Virus record (IMG/VR): IMGVR_UViG_3300033992_000391
Coordinates: 1 to 44,947 of that record
From: a virus
Reading direction: 5' to 3' (one strand)
Length of the DNA: 44,947 nucleotides
Of this stretch, positions 1 to 5,429 are shown one piece after another (positions within the stretch are counted from its first letter, which is position 1; every line of letters starts with the position of its first letter). The notes beneath the pieces were generated by a model that ran no database searches, was not told the origin of the DNA, and saw nothing but the letters and a program-made list of their open reading frames with translations. The position numbers and the translations under genes are program-made.

Positions 1-127
1 GTATCTCGGAGTGGTCTTGTCCTTAGCGGTGGCACAGTTATGACGGGCGCGGAAGGACTTGCGACGGGCAGGGTTGTCCTTCTTGATCGTCATATTCGGG
101 TCACCGAAGCGGACAATCTTCGTCTTA
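1..127. repeat. 127-bp terminal direct repeat, left copy
   Basis: Identical base for base to 44821-44947. The 80-codon gene on the minus strand runs in frame from here into 44820 and below, which shows that the two ends join. A 127-base overlap is what a de Bruijn assembler with k=127 leaves on a circular contig. A true short terminal repeat of the virion DNA cannot be excluded from sequence alone. Confidence 0.97.
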
Positions 128-222
128 CTGCCGGACTTGACGTACACGGCGGATTTCTTCGGGCCACCCGGAGTACGGAATGGCTTATTTAGTGATACCT
201 TGCGTCCTTTGTAGTCGGCCAT
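1..222 (-). CDS. Conserved small phage protein (partial here; 80 aa across the junction)
   Basis: ATG at 222-220; the frame is open to base 1 and continues at 44820, ending with TGA at 44802-44800, for 80 residues in all. The protein is basic, with a Thr-Pro-Gly-Gly-Pro-Lys stretch near the N-terminus, a FGDPNM motif in the middle, RRKSFRARHNC near residue 55 and a WSC-K-W end. From memory, the FGDPNM...RRKSFRARHNC pattern is a widespread phage family without an assigned function. The last bases are TGGTGA, so its stop overlaps the GTG start of the large terminase (GTGA) and the two are probably translationally coupled. Placement suggests a packaging or head role, but this is inference. Confidence 0.85.
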   Translation of the reverse strand, partial: MADYKGRKVSLNKPFRTPGGPKKSAVYVKSGSKTKIVRFGDPNMTIKKDNPARRKSFRARHNCATAKDKTTPRY

Positions 223-310
223 TGCGGGGGGTCTTTAAAAAAATTACAGATTGGAGGTCTGCCATATCAGGCTCCCACTCGTCATCTTCATCGAGATTGA
301 GTGGAAGCAT
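185..310 (-). CDS. Possible 41-aa acidic protein
   Basis: ATG at 310-308, five bases after the stop of the 43-residue gene, ends with TAA at 187-185. The N-terminal half is acidic (LDEDDEWEPD), the C-terminal half basic. It overlaps the first 38 bases of the next gene in another frame and crosses a run of seven A (237-243; T on the coding strand). The acidic start and tight spacing favour a real gene, the long overlap argues against. Function unknown. Confidence 0.4.
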   Translation of the reverse strand: MLPLNLDEDDEWEPDMADLQSVIFLKTPRNGRLQRTQGITK

Positions 311-315
311 CGGCG

Positions 316-447
316 TTACATCTTTCCCTTCTTCGATCCGTAGGGCTTGAAGCCAGCGCCACGATTCTTGCCGTGCATCGCCTTCTCCATCTTCTCCATA
401 CGTTCGTGCTTCTTGCCGTGTCCGGCTTTGCCACAGGATTTCTTCAT
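316..447 (-). CDS. Small Lys/His/Gly-rich basic protein (43 aa)
   Basis: ATG at 447-445, TAA at 318-316. The product starts MKKSCGKAGHGKKHERMEKMEK and is almost entirely Lys, Gly, His, Met and Arg, so it is probably a nucleic-acid or capsid-interior binding peptide. No membrane segment. A TTGACA box at 484-479 lies 37 nt before the start, matching the spacing seen at other gene-leading promoters of this genome. It sits between the tRNA gene and the genes that lead into terminase. No function is recognised. Confidence 0.7.
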   Translation of the reverse strand: MKKSCGKAGHGKKHERMEKMEKAMHGKNRGAGFKPYGSKKGKM

Positions 448-486
448 TGTATCAGGAAACTACCTACACCTGGGCCACTGTCAAGT

Positions 487-561
487 TGGAGCCTTGGGCC
501 GGAGTCGAACCGGCAACCCCCTGTTTACAAAACAGGCGCACTGCCATTGTGCTACCAAGGC
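487..561 (-). tRNA. tRNA-Thr (anticodon UGU), CCA encoded
   Basis: Read on the minus strand: acceptor GCCTTGG pairs perfectly with CCAAGGC; D stem GCAC/GTGC; anticodon stem CCTGT/ACAGG with loop TTTGTAA, giving anticodon UGU (threonine, ACA); T stem GCCGG/CCGGC with loop TTCGACT. The discriminator base is U and it is followed by a genomically encoded CCA (489-487). All stems are intact, so the tRNA looks functional. It lies inside the late operon and may supplement decoding of ACA/ACN codons. Confidence 0.95.
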
Positions 562-566
562 GTTAA

Positions 567-848
567 CTAAGCCGTCCACTCGGTGGCATCACCAGGCCCG
601 TCCTCGATAGCCATAACCCCGGCTGCCAAGACGTTACCCAAGACCCGATGGAAGTTATCTTCCTTATCACCACCCCCAAAGGAAAGCACCTTCCACTTCC
701 CACTAGGAGCCTGGACGATGATTGCACCCTCGGTGCAGTACGATTTTAAAAGTTTTAAACTAGCCAGTAAAGCCCCTTCCAGCTGCTCGTCCTTGTGGAT
801 AGCCGTCGGGTCTACCTTCTTCTTCCGGCTGCGCTTCTTCTTAGCCAT
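567..848 (-). CDS. Unknown protein with basic N-terminus (93 aa)
   Basis: ATG at 848-846 overlaps the stop of the upstream gene by one base (TAATG), so this start is preferred to a longer in-frame one at 890. The product begins MAKKKRSRKKK, a strongly basic tail, followed by a compact mixed alpha/beta region containing GAIIVQAPSGKWKVLSFGGG. The basic tail suggests nucleic-acid contact. The gene ends five bases before the tRNA. I do not recognise the family. Confidence 0.85.
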   Translation of the reverse strand: MAKKKRSRKKKVDPTAIHKDEQLEGALLASLKLLKSYCTEGAIIVQAPSGKWKVLSFGGGDKEDNFHRVLGNVLAAGVMAIEDGPGDATEWTA

Positions 849-1288
849 TACCAGCGTCCTCCAAACCTGGGGTGCTTGGCCGCTACCCACCTCTGACCAT
901 CAGATCGGAGAGGAACCACCATCCCCTTCACGAAGTTCTTACTGTCCCGCACAAGGACGTTCACATCCTTCTTGGCCTTACCCTCCTCAATCTCGCAGAG
1001 GATAATCCGGGGGTTCACGAACTTACCCTTCACCACCCCAGTCTTCGGCTTGTCGTCAGCCTTAGCCTCCCGCAGCTCCTCAACCACAGGAGCCTCCAGG
1101 CCAGCCTTGCCCTGCATAAACTCAATGCCCTCCTTCGTCCAGTAGATCGGCCACAGATGCTTAGGCCCATTCCGGGGCTTGCGGATCCAGTGCTTACCTT
1201 CCAGCGCCGTCTCACGCAGTCCCTTCAAATCAGCCCTGTTCAGGCCGGTCAATCTAATGACCTCGCTTTCCTTGTAGATATCTTCCAT
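848..1288 (-). CDS. HTH-like two-domain protein, first gene of the late operon (146 aa)
   Basis: ATG at 1288-1286. Residues about 1-60 look like an excisionase/MerR-type winged helix (E-V-I-R-L-T-G-L then W-P-I-Y-W-T-x-E-G). Residues about 80-146 form a beta-rich domain with VNVLVRDSKNFVKGM and a C-terminal RFGGRW, a pattern I have seen in unassigned podophage proteins. It is the first minus-strand gene after the 580-base control region and lies upstream of terminase in the reading direction, so it is one candidate for the missing small terminase or for a late regulator. A TTGACG box lies 36 nt upstream (1324-1319). Confidence 0.85.
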   Translation of the reverse strand: MEDIYKESEVIRLTGLNRADLKGLRETALEGKHWIRKPRNGPKHLWPIYWTKEGIEFMQGKAGLEAPVVEELREAKADDKPKTGVVKGKFVNPRIILCEIEEGKAKKDVNVLVRDSKNFVKGMVVPLRSDGQRWVAAKHPRFGGRW

Positions 1289-1381
1289 ACCTTAAGGAAA
1301 TACAAGTTACCTTGACTCCGTCAATCTGTCTCCCCAGGAGTTATGTCTTCGATTCTCTACGACAATAACCCCTTCCCCCTT

Positions 1382-1418
1382 GGGGGACTGAGGGGGGAGA
1401 GGGGGATTATTAAGGGGG
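1382..1418 (+). other. Possible G-quadruplex (four runs of 5-6 G)
   Basis: Runs GGGGG (1382), GGGGGG (1392), GGGGG (1401) and GGGGG (1414), with loops of 5, 3 and 8 bases. The G-rich strand is the plus strand, which is the template for the late operon. The pattern is seen directly; folding is inferred. Confidence 0.45.
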
Positions 1419-1502
1419 AAATACACCTACCTGTCAAGCCTACCCCATTACGTATTAGATTACCTTATCGTAGATATCATCAACATTCATAGGGCTTATC
1501 CA

Positions 1503-1542
1503 TAGGTCATTAGCACGACTATCCTAGGCCATTAGTACGGCT
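1503..1542. repeat. Two 18-bp direct repeats (TAGGYCATTAGYACGRCT)
   Basis: Copies at 1503-1520 and 1525-1542 differ at three positions and have a 22-bp period, about two helical turns, which suits cooperative protein binding on one face of DNA. They lie in the putative late control region. Confidence 0.6.
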
Positions 1543-1735
1543 TATTGCAAAAAAAGTCCATAGGGGGTAACCCGCTCGGTGTCCGACCCCTCCCCTCCTG
1601 GCTGCTCCCCCCGCCGGGGGTGACGTCGTGGCCGTGCGTCCGACGTTCTATAATATTATATAGAGCTGCCGTCCGATCTTTTATTATAGAATCCTATAGA
1701 AATATTATAAACCGGCTGCACTCCGTATCCAGATT

Positions 1736-1774
1736 CTCACTACACGTCGTATCAGTAAACTCACTACACGTCGT
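1736..1774. repeat. Two perfect 15-bp repeats CTCACTACACGTCGT
   Basis: Copies at 1736-1750 and 1760-1774, period 24 bp. The core ACTACACGT recurs in the palindrome at 2330-2346 in the next intergenic region, so this may be an operator for one regulator. Confidence 0.6.
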
Positions 1775-1869
1775 GTCGTGGGTTATTCATTACAGCAAGT
1801 CCTGGTGTGTACGGATTTTTTGCGACCGCCAAAAACCGATCCGACGAGTAGGCGCTACGTAGGAGGCAC

Positions 1870-1895
1870 AAAAAAGCCCCGGAAGAACCGGGGCT
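1870..1895 (-). terminator. Intrinsic terminator after the 111-aa gene
   Basis: Minus strand: 8-bp GC stem AGCCCCGG/CCGGGGCT with a 5-base loop followed by six T. It closes the 1920-2255 gene. The flanking GGCACAAAAA is shared with the terminators at 2543 and 3510. Confidence 0.9.
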
Positions 1896-1919
1896 GAAAA
1901 GCTGCACGTGGGCTGTTGA

Positions 1920-2255
1920 CTAGATCACACCCATAGTCGCCTTTACCTTGATGTCTTCAACGTTCCACTCGAAGTGGTTATGCACGCAGTAGATGTCGAG
2001 GACGCTGTCTACCTTCTCTTCAGTCTCCTTGAGGCTGTAGGGGGACTCTACGTACATAGAAAACTCGTAGTAGTAGTCGTCGTTAATTTCGTAGTACATA
2101 GAGACTTCCGTCTGGTCACAGATGCGGACTCCCGTCTGATTCGGCCAGATGACGTTGGCGACGACGTCGGGCGTTGTGGTGGCTTTCTTGCCCTCTGCGA
2201 GAGAGCATCGGAAGGTGACAGTTACTTGGTAGGGTTGGAGCGTGGTGTTGTTCAT
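1920..2255 (-). CDS. Unknown small acidic protein (111 aa)
   Basis: ATG at 2255-2253. Acidic and rich in aromatic residues (YYEINDDYYYEF), with alternating hydrophobic patterns that suggest a single beta-rich domain; no Cys motif, signal peptide or membrane segment. It stands as its own transcription unit: a TTGACT box 38 nt before the start (2293-2288), a palindrome further upstream and an intrinsic terminator 25 bases downstream. AAGGA five bases before the ATG is one of the very few Shine-Dalgarno-like sequences in this genome. Possibly a host-directed early protein; no family recognised. Confidence 0.8.
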   Translation of the reverse strand: MNNTTLQPYQVTVTFRCSLAEGKKATTTPDVVANVIWPNQTGVRICDQTEVSMYYEINDDYYYEFSMYVESPYSLKETEEKVDSVLDIYCVHNHFEWNVEDIKVKATMGVI

Positions 2256-2329
2256 AACGTCCTTAAGTGTCTGGAAGGATCGGTAATAGTCAACACCAGG
2301 ATTTTTTGAGCATCTGTAATTATTTTTTA

Positions 2330-2346
2330 ACTACACGTTGTGTAGT
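2330..2346. promoter_or_regulatory. 17-bp palindrome ACTACACGTTGTGTAGT
   Basis: Perfect 7-bp arms (ACTACAC/GTGTAGT) around GTT, about 75 bases upstream of the 111-residue gene. Its left arm matches the repeated ACTACACG of 1736-1774. Likely an operator rather than a terminator, since no T-run follows in either direction. Confidence 0.55.
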
Positions 2347-2477
2347 GTGTTTATTCTTACGTCGTAATTATTTTCCGGATACTGTGATTTTGGGGAGTGC
2401 AGCTTTAGGCCAGGATCGGCGACTTTCGCCGGTCTCAAAAAATCACAAGAGCAGCTTAAAGCAGCTTGGCTTGATCG

Positions 2478-2532
2478 TGCAGCTTTCTGCCTGTGCGTGT
2501 GTGTGCGTGTACCTACCTACCCACTACCTACC
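2478..2532. repeat. Composite intergenic element, copy 1 (GTGCGTGT + CCTA array)
   Basis: GTGCAGCTTTCTGCC, then GTGCGTGTGTGTGCGTGT (2493-2510), then a degenerate CCTA array (2512-2532). The same order of parts recurs at 4549-4720 and 7782-7878. The rest of 2347-2542 holds no gene that I can support. Confidence 0.55.
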
Positions 2533-2542
2533 AAGTAGGCAC

Positions 2543-2566
2543 AAAAAAGGGAGGCGATTGCCTCCC
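2543..2566 (-). terminator. Intrinsic terminator after the 80-aa gene
   Basis: Minus strand: 7-bp stem GGGAGGC/GCCTCCC, 4-base loop, six T. Nearly identical over about 34 bases, including GTAGGCACAAAAA, to the terminator at 3510-3534. Confidence 0.92.
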
Positions 2567-2594
2567 TTGATCGTCGTACTTCTACGCGCCGGAT

Positions 2595-2837
2595 TTACTC
2601 GCTGATAAAATAATCAGAAGGGATGTTTTTGGTAGTAATGTGATAACCCATACGGAGGAGGTTACGTTCTTTATTGGTAAGGTTCTCCATAATGTGAAAA
2701 ACGTCCTCTTCGGATTGTGCATAAAAGTCTGCCTCTTTTCCGGCAGCTTTCCAAGTGTACTTATAACCGATCGGAAAAACATCCCCTTCCCACATATGAA
2801 GGCAACCCATTGCGTCTAGTTTAAGGGTCGAGATCAT
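2595..2837 (-). CDS. Unknown small protein (80 aa)
   Basis: The start is placed at the ATG at 2837-2835, because it overlaps the stop of the 31-residue membrane peptide as ATGA; a longer GTG reading from 2879 would run through that peptide. The product is mixed alpha/beta (KYTWKAAGKEADFYAQSEEDVFHIMENLTNKERNLL) and resembles small phage proteins that carry a modified-residue or cytoplasmic inhibitor role only in size. No family recognised. It shares one transcript with the membrane peptide and ends 28 bases before a strong terminator. Confidence 0.75.
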   Translation of the reverse strand: MISTLKLDAMGCLHMWEGDVFPIGYKYTWKAAGKEADFYAQSEEDVFHIMENLTNKERNLLRMGYHITTKNIPSDYFISE

Positions 2838-2929
2838 AGGGCGAGATACAGAAGGTACAGGAGGTTTGAGATCGCCCACAGACTCAGTCCGATGGAGAAC
2901 CCCAGGATGATTTCTAATAGTGTGTTCAT
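2834..2929 (-). CDS. 31-aa single-span membrane peptide
   Basis: ATG at 2929-2927, TGA at 2836-2834. MNTLLEIILGFSIGLSLWAI then SNLLYLLYLAL: one almost uninterrupted hydrophobic helix with a single acidic residue. It has a complete leader (22 bases including the ATG identical to that of the 174-residue gene) with a TTGATT box 51 nt upstream, and it is ATGA-coupled to the next gene. That context makes it very likely to be expressed. Possible roles are membrane disturbance, superinfection exclusion or inhibition of a host membrane protein; none can be chosen. Confidence 0.75.
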   Translation of the reverse strand: MNTLLEIILGFSIGLSLWAISNLLYLLYLAL

Positions 2930-2980
2930 ATGGTGTGCGTTGTGCGTCTGAGAGTGTGTCCTTCCGGTCCTTGAAATCAA
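2927..2980 (-). promoter_or_regulatory. Early leader, copy A (TTGATT box plus shared 5' leader)
   Basis: TTGATT at 2980-2975, 26 bases, then GACGCACAACGCACACC and the ATATG start. Copy B at 4412-4465 has the same box, the same 26-base spacing and the identical leader, while the 26 bases themselves differ. Conserved spacing with a variable spacer is what a promoter and 5' end would show. Confidence 0.65.
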
Positions 2981-3038
2981 CAGAATAGAGTAAATTGCCT
3001 AATAAACGACAAAACGCCTTATAGCGCCTCCTAGATAG

Positions 3039-3382
3039 GTTTACGGCGATGTTTACTTTGTGAGGGGTAGGGCTAGGGGAAGATCGTCAAAAGGCCTTAG
3101 AATCGATTTGTGACGGCAGCTCATAAAACCCCTGTAAACATTGGGCGGAATGCGTGTCCAGGCCGCCGTCAAGGATTATTTCAGATCAAGGAAAATGTGC
3201 GGGGTGTGAATAACTTCCTAATCATAGGTTCATTACCCAGGATTAGAGGATGTCCGCCGGTTTTTACACATTTTTACAAGTTATATAAGTTGTTGATTAT
3301 CAGTAACTTATGTAAGCACACAAATCGGTTTAGAGACGTGTTTACTGTGTGGTGAAGGGTAGTAGTCGCATAAAGAGTAAAC
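3039..3382. promoter_or_regulatory. GTTTAC-site cluster with AT-rich core, possible origin or operator region
   Basis: GTTTAC occurs at 3039, 3051 and 3340 and its complement GTAAAC at 3134 and 3377, five sites in 344 bases. The AT-rich core 3261-3315 carries TTTTACACA (3262-3270), which fits the relaxed DnaA-box consensus TTWTNCACA, and a repeated AAGTTATATAAG/TAACTTATGTAAG. The 2930-3509 gap has no convincing longer gene. Origin function is inference. Confidence 0.4.
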
Positions 3383-3509
3383 GTCCGCCAGGAGGCACGG
3401 AGGCACGTCTAATGGCGTTTATCTTAATTCAAGGAGAATCGTGCCGGAAATCGTAAAAATATTCCAACGCCTACGGCAGCTGGGTCTCAGATTGGAGAAG
3501 GGTAGGCAC

Positions 3510-3534
3510 AAAAAAAGGGAGGCGACTGCCTCCC
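3510..3534 (-). terminator. Intrinsic terminator after the 17-aa peptide
   Basis: Minus strand: GGGAGGC/GCCTCCC stem, 4-base loop, seven T. Almost the same sequence as the terminator at 2543-2566, so one of the two is probably a copy. Confidence 0.92.
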
Positions 3535-3541
3535 TTGTTGG

Positions 3542-3595
3542 TTACTCCCTACTGAACCAAAGGATAACCAGAACCAACAGTATTGCCAGGATCAC
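3542..3595 (-). CDS. 17-aa hydrophobic peptide
   Basis: GTG at 3595-3593 overlaps the TGA of the upstream gene (GTGA), TAA at 3544-3542. Product MILAILLVLVILWFSRE: one short membrane helix with a charged C-terminus, directly in front of a terminator. It is below usual gene-calling limits. The stop-start overlap and hydrophobic purity support it, the tiny size leaves doubt. It is similar in style to the 31- and 35-residue membrane peptides of this genome. Confidence 0.5.
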   Translation of the reverse strand: MILAILLVLVILWFSRE

Positions 3596-3888
3596 TTGTC
3601 AAACGTGACGCAGTAATGATAACCGCCGACGTAGTAAGCGCGAGAGATCGACGCATCCCTGCACCAGCACTCAAACCCCTTCATTCCCCGGACTTTATTA
3701 AGAAGGGCAAGGGCAGCTTTGTCGTGCGTGTGGCAAGTGTCGCCCTCATAGTCCCAAGAGACGACGACAGAAACCTTATCATTGGTAAACAATTCCATAG
3801 TCGCCTTTACCCTGCTTCCCTTGTGATTCGTCGGTCCCAAGTACTTGGTAGTGATGAGACGTTGCGAGCGTGTGATAATGTCGGCCAT
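3592..3888 (-). CDS. Conserved phage/plasmid protein of the TKYLGPTNxKGSRxKA family (98 aa)
   Basis: ATG at 3888-3886, two bases after the upstream TAA; a longer in-frame reading to 4080 only overlaps the neighbour. The N-terminal part has ITTKYLGPTNHKGSRVKAT, followed by VSVVVSWDYEGDTCHTHDKAALALLNK and a C-terminal YYVGGYHYCVTF. From memory, this signature marks a family of small proteins common on phages and mobile elements, with no known function. Compact beta-rich cytoplasmic protein. Cotranscribed with the 174-residue gene and the 17-residue peptide. Confidence 0.85.
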   Translation of the reverse strand: MADIITRSQRLITTKYLGPTNHKGSRVKATMELFTNDKVSVVVSWDYEGDTCHTHDKAALALLNKVRGMKGFECWCRDASISRAYYVGGYHYCVTFDK

Positions 3889-3889
3889 A

Positions 3890-4414
3890 TTAGGAAAGGA
3901 TCGCCTTAATGCGTTTGGCGGTTTCGAGTGCCGCGTCGTCTTTCTCAATGCAGGCAATGGCAAGGAGTAGATCGGCGACAGGCTTAAGTGCGTCGTGCAG
4001 CTTTTGAATGTTGTTCCCTTCTTGTCCGTGTCCCCTCCGCAAATCCTCAAGTACGCAGGAATACACGTCGAGATCATCAACGTCGATTTGGCAAGGACAC
4101 GTCGTCGAGTCTGCGTCAGTAAAGCAGAACGTGTGGACTACGTTATTGCAGATGTCGTTATGGATCGCACTCGCCTTGTCGCACAAGTCCTTTGCGACCC
4201 TGCTCTTAATACTGTCTTCCATACTGCAAGGCAGGGTAGACGTTACGTGCCTCCCGAATTGGAAGCAGGCGACGAAAACCTTTTCTTCATTGTTGAGGTA
4301 GTCACTCGCCGGGATGCTCGCCCGGTTTGAGTGAAGGCGAGCCACTTGAAAGGCTTCCTCGATTTCGAGGTACTTAAGGTTAAGCGCCTCCGGGTTATTT
4401 TGTGTTTCGGTCAT
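3890..4414 (-). CDS. Unknown helical protein, first gene of an early unit (174 aa)
   Basis: ATG at 4414-4412. Mostly alpha-helical, acidic, with seven scattered Cys, including CPCQIDVDDLD near residue 110, which could be structural or metal binding, although no complete zinc-ribbon spacing is visible. It has leader copy B with a TTGACT box 51 nt upstream. The three genes 4414-3542 form one unit ended by the terminator at 3510. No family recognised; position suggests early takeover functions. Confidence 0.82.
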   Translation of the reverse strand: MTETQNNPEALNLKYLEIEEAFQVARLHSNRASIPASDYLNNEEKVFVACFQFGRHVTSTLPCSMEDSIKSRVAKDLCDKASAIHNDICNNVVHTFCFTDADSTTCPCQIDVDDLDVYSCVLEDLRRGHGQEGNNIQKLHDALKPVADLLLAIACIEKDDAALETAKRIKAILS

Positions 4415-4465
4415 ATGGTGTGCGTTGTGCGTCTCCTATAAGGACACGTCGCCGGGAATAGTCAA
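4412..4465 (-). promoter_or_regulatory. Early leader, copy B (TTGACT box plus shared 5' leader)
   Basis: TTGACT at 4465-4460, 26 bases later GACGCACAACGCACACC and ATATG. A CTTATAGG sits 17 bases after the box, a plausible -10. Same arrangement as copy A at 2927-2980. Confidence 0.65.
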
Positions 4466-4548
4466 CAGGAGATCGTGAGAAACTTTGGACCCATTATCCA
4501 GGCACGACGTGCCGGACGTGTCGCCGGTTTTGGCAAGTTGCGACCACG

Positions 4549-4720
4549 TGCCGGACGGCAGCTCTTATCCAGGATCGGACGGCAGCTCGACGTCGGCCAG
4601 GACGTCGCCGGTTTCGACGCGCCTTCGACGACTCGTCGGCCAGGATCGGACGGCAGCTCCACAAACAAAAAGACACACGTTTGTGCGTGTGTCTGTATAC
4701 CTACCTACCTACCTACCTAC
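4549..4720. repeat. Composite intergenic element, copy 2 with tandem GGACGGCAGCTC repeats
   Basis: CCGGACGGCAGCTC at 4551-4564, then CCAGGATCGGACGGCAGCTC perfectly repeated at 4569-4588 and 4640-4659 (71-bp period), GTGCGTGTGTCTGTATA at 4683-4699 and five CCTA units at 4700-4720, which run into the stop codon of the 141-residue gene. The 4466-4716 gap contains no supportable gene. Also present nearby are two copies of GTCGCCGGTTT. One reverse-oriented GATCGGACGGCAGCTC lies at 1679-1664. Confidence 0.7.
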
Positions 4721-5142
4721 TCCAGCGTACTCCGTGCGAGTTGTGCGAGTTGCCATTCATACCCCTCACTAACCCCTTCCTCCCACGCTGAACAAAGATC
4801 GTCGAGTACCTCTTCTACCTCGTCCGTGTGTTCTCCTCGTTCTGCGTCCGTGTACCACAGTACGTCCTCAAGGAGTTTCGCCGGAGTCATTTCGTCTGCG
4901 TACTCGCCGGAGAGATTGGGCAGACGCACGTCCATATGCGTGTGGTCGCACGATTCGATAGACTCAAGGACGGCACGTGCCTTCTCCTTGTGGTTACGAG
5001 TGCAACGTCCGCCGAACATATCCATTGCGACCCACTCGGCGAACTTGATTCCCTCTGCCCTACCCAGGTTACGTGCCTCGATGATGCATTCATCGACAAT
5101 GGGAGTGCCTTCCGGCACGTCTTCAAGGATCGGATGTCTCAT
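4717..5142 (-). CDS. Unknown acidic helical protein (141 aa)
   Basis: ATG at 5142-5140 overlaps the stop of the upstream gene (ATGA). Highly acidic throughout, especially the C-terminal half (DEVEEVLDDLCSAWEEGVSEGYEW), and predicted to be helical, with one CxxN and a DHTHMD stretch near residue 65. Its TAG lies inside the CCTA array. Acidic early phage proteins often mimic DNA or bind host enzymes, but there is no motif here to decide that. Unknown family. Confidence 0.8.
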   Translation of the reverse strand: MRHPILEDVPEGTPIVDECIIEARNLGRAEGIKFAEWVAMDMFGGRCTRNHKEKARAVLESIESCDHTHMDVRLPNLSGEYADEMTPAKLLEDVLWYTDAERGEHTDEVEEVLDDLCSAWEEGVSEGYEWQLAQLARSTLE

Positions 5143-5411
5143 TTGGCGTTCTTGCGAATGGCGTTCTTAGCGTTCTCGGTCTTGTTGATGAACGAATGCT
5201 CGTCTTCGTTATACTCCTCTTCCTCGACTACCTCGTCGTCGCAGTAGTTGTTAGACGCAGCTTCCTCAAGGAGTTGGTTAAACTCCTCGGTGGAAAGGTT
5301 GCGATAATGTTCCTGTGCCTCCTCCTCTGACATCGCCACCACTTGGTAGCAGATATGCACAGTTTCGGAGATCGTGTACATCGTCGGTTTGGTTTTCTTG
5401 GATTTGCTCAT
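5139..5411 (-). CDS. Unknown acidic protein with Glu-rich stretch (90 aa)
   Basis: ATG at 5411-5409 with the genome's recurrent ATGAGCAAA opening. Basic N-terminus, then a helix-rich acidic centre (SEEEAQEHYRNLSTEEFNQLLEEAA) and an extreme acidic run DDEVVEEEEYNEDEH near residues 60-72. No Shine-Dalgarno; CACACACAACA precedes the ATG. Coupled by ATGA to the 141-residue gene. Function unknown. Confidence 0.82.
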   Translation of the reverse strand: MSKSKKTKPTMYTISETVHICYQVVAMSEEEAQEHYRNLSTEEFNQLLEEAASNNYCDDEVVEEEEYNEDEHSFINKTENAKNAIRKNAK

Positions 5412-5429
5412 TGTTGTGTGTGGGGGAAA

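Larger units (their letters stand above)
1289..1869 (-). promoter_or_regulatory. Putative late control region, non-coding
   Basis: 580 bases with no convincing gene on either strand, between the terminator of the early block and the first late gene. It holds a TTGACG box (1324-1319) 36 nt before the 146-residue gene, another TTGACA (1437-1432) followed 18-20 nt later by TTAATAAT, a G-run cluster, two pairs of direct repeats and an AT-rich stretch at 1645-1712. The role as the late promoter region is inferred from position. Confidence 0.45.

Noticed and set aside
1545-1862. Plus-strand 105-codon frame in the late control region
   Set aside because: Low-complexity, Cys/Arg/Ser mixture without domain logic, on the wrong strand for this block, and it covers direct repeats and the AT-rich region.
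3110-3355. Plus-strand 81-codon frame in the 2930-3509 gap
   Set aside because: No start signal; it overlaps the GTTTAC sites and the AT-rich core and has no neighbours on that strand.
4700-4720. CCTA array as a CRISPR or telomere-like repeat
   Set aside because: Four-base units without spacers, only five copies; no Cas genes or terminal position.
4462-5170. Frames of 60-231 codons on both strands through the GGACGGCAGCTC repeats
   Set aside because: Arg/Pro/Ser-rich translations of repeated non-coding DNA; the long plus-strand one is antisense to the 141-residue gene.
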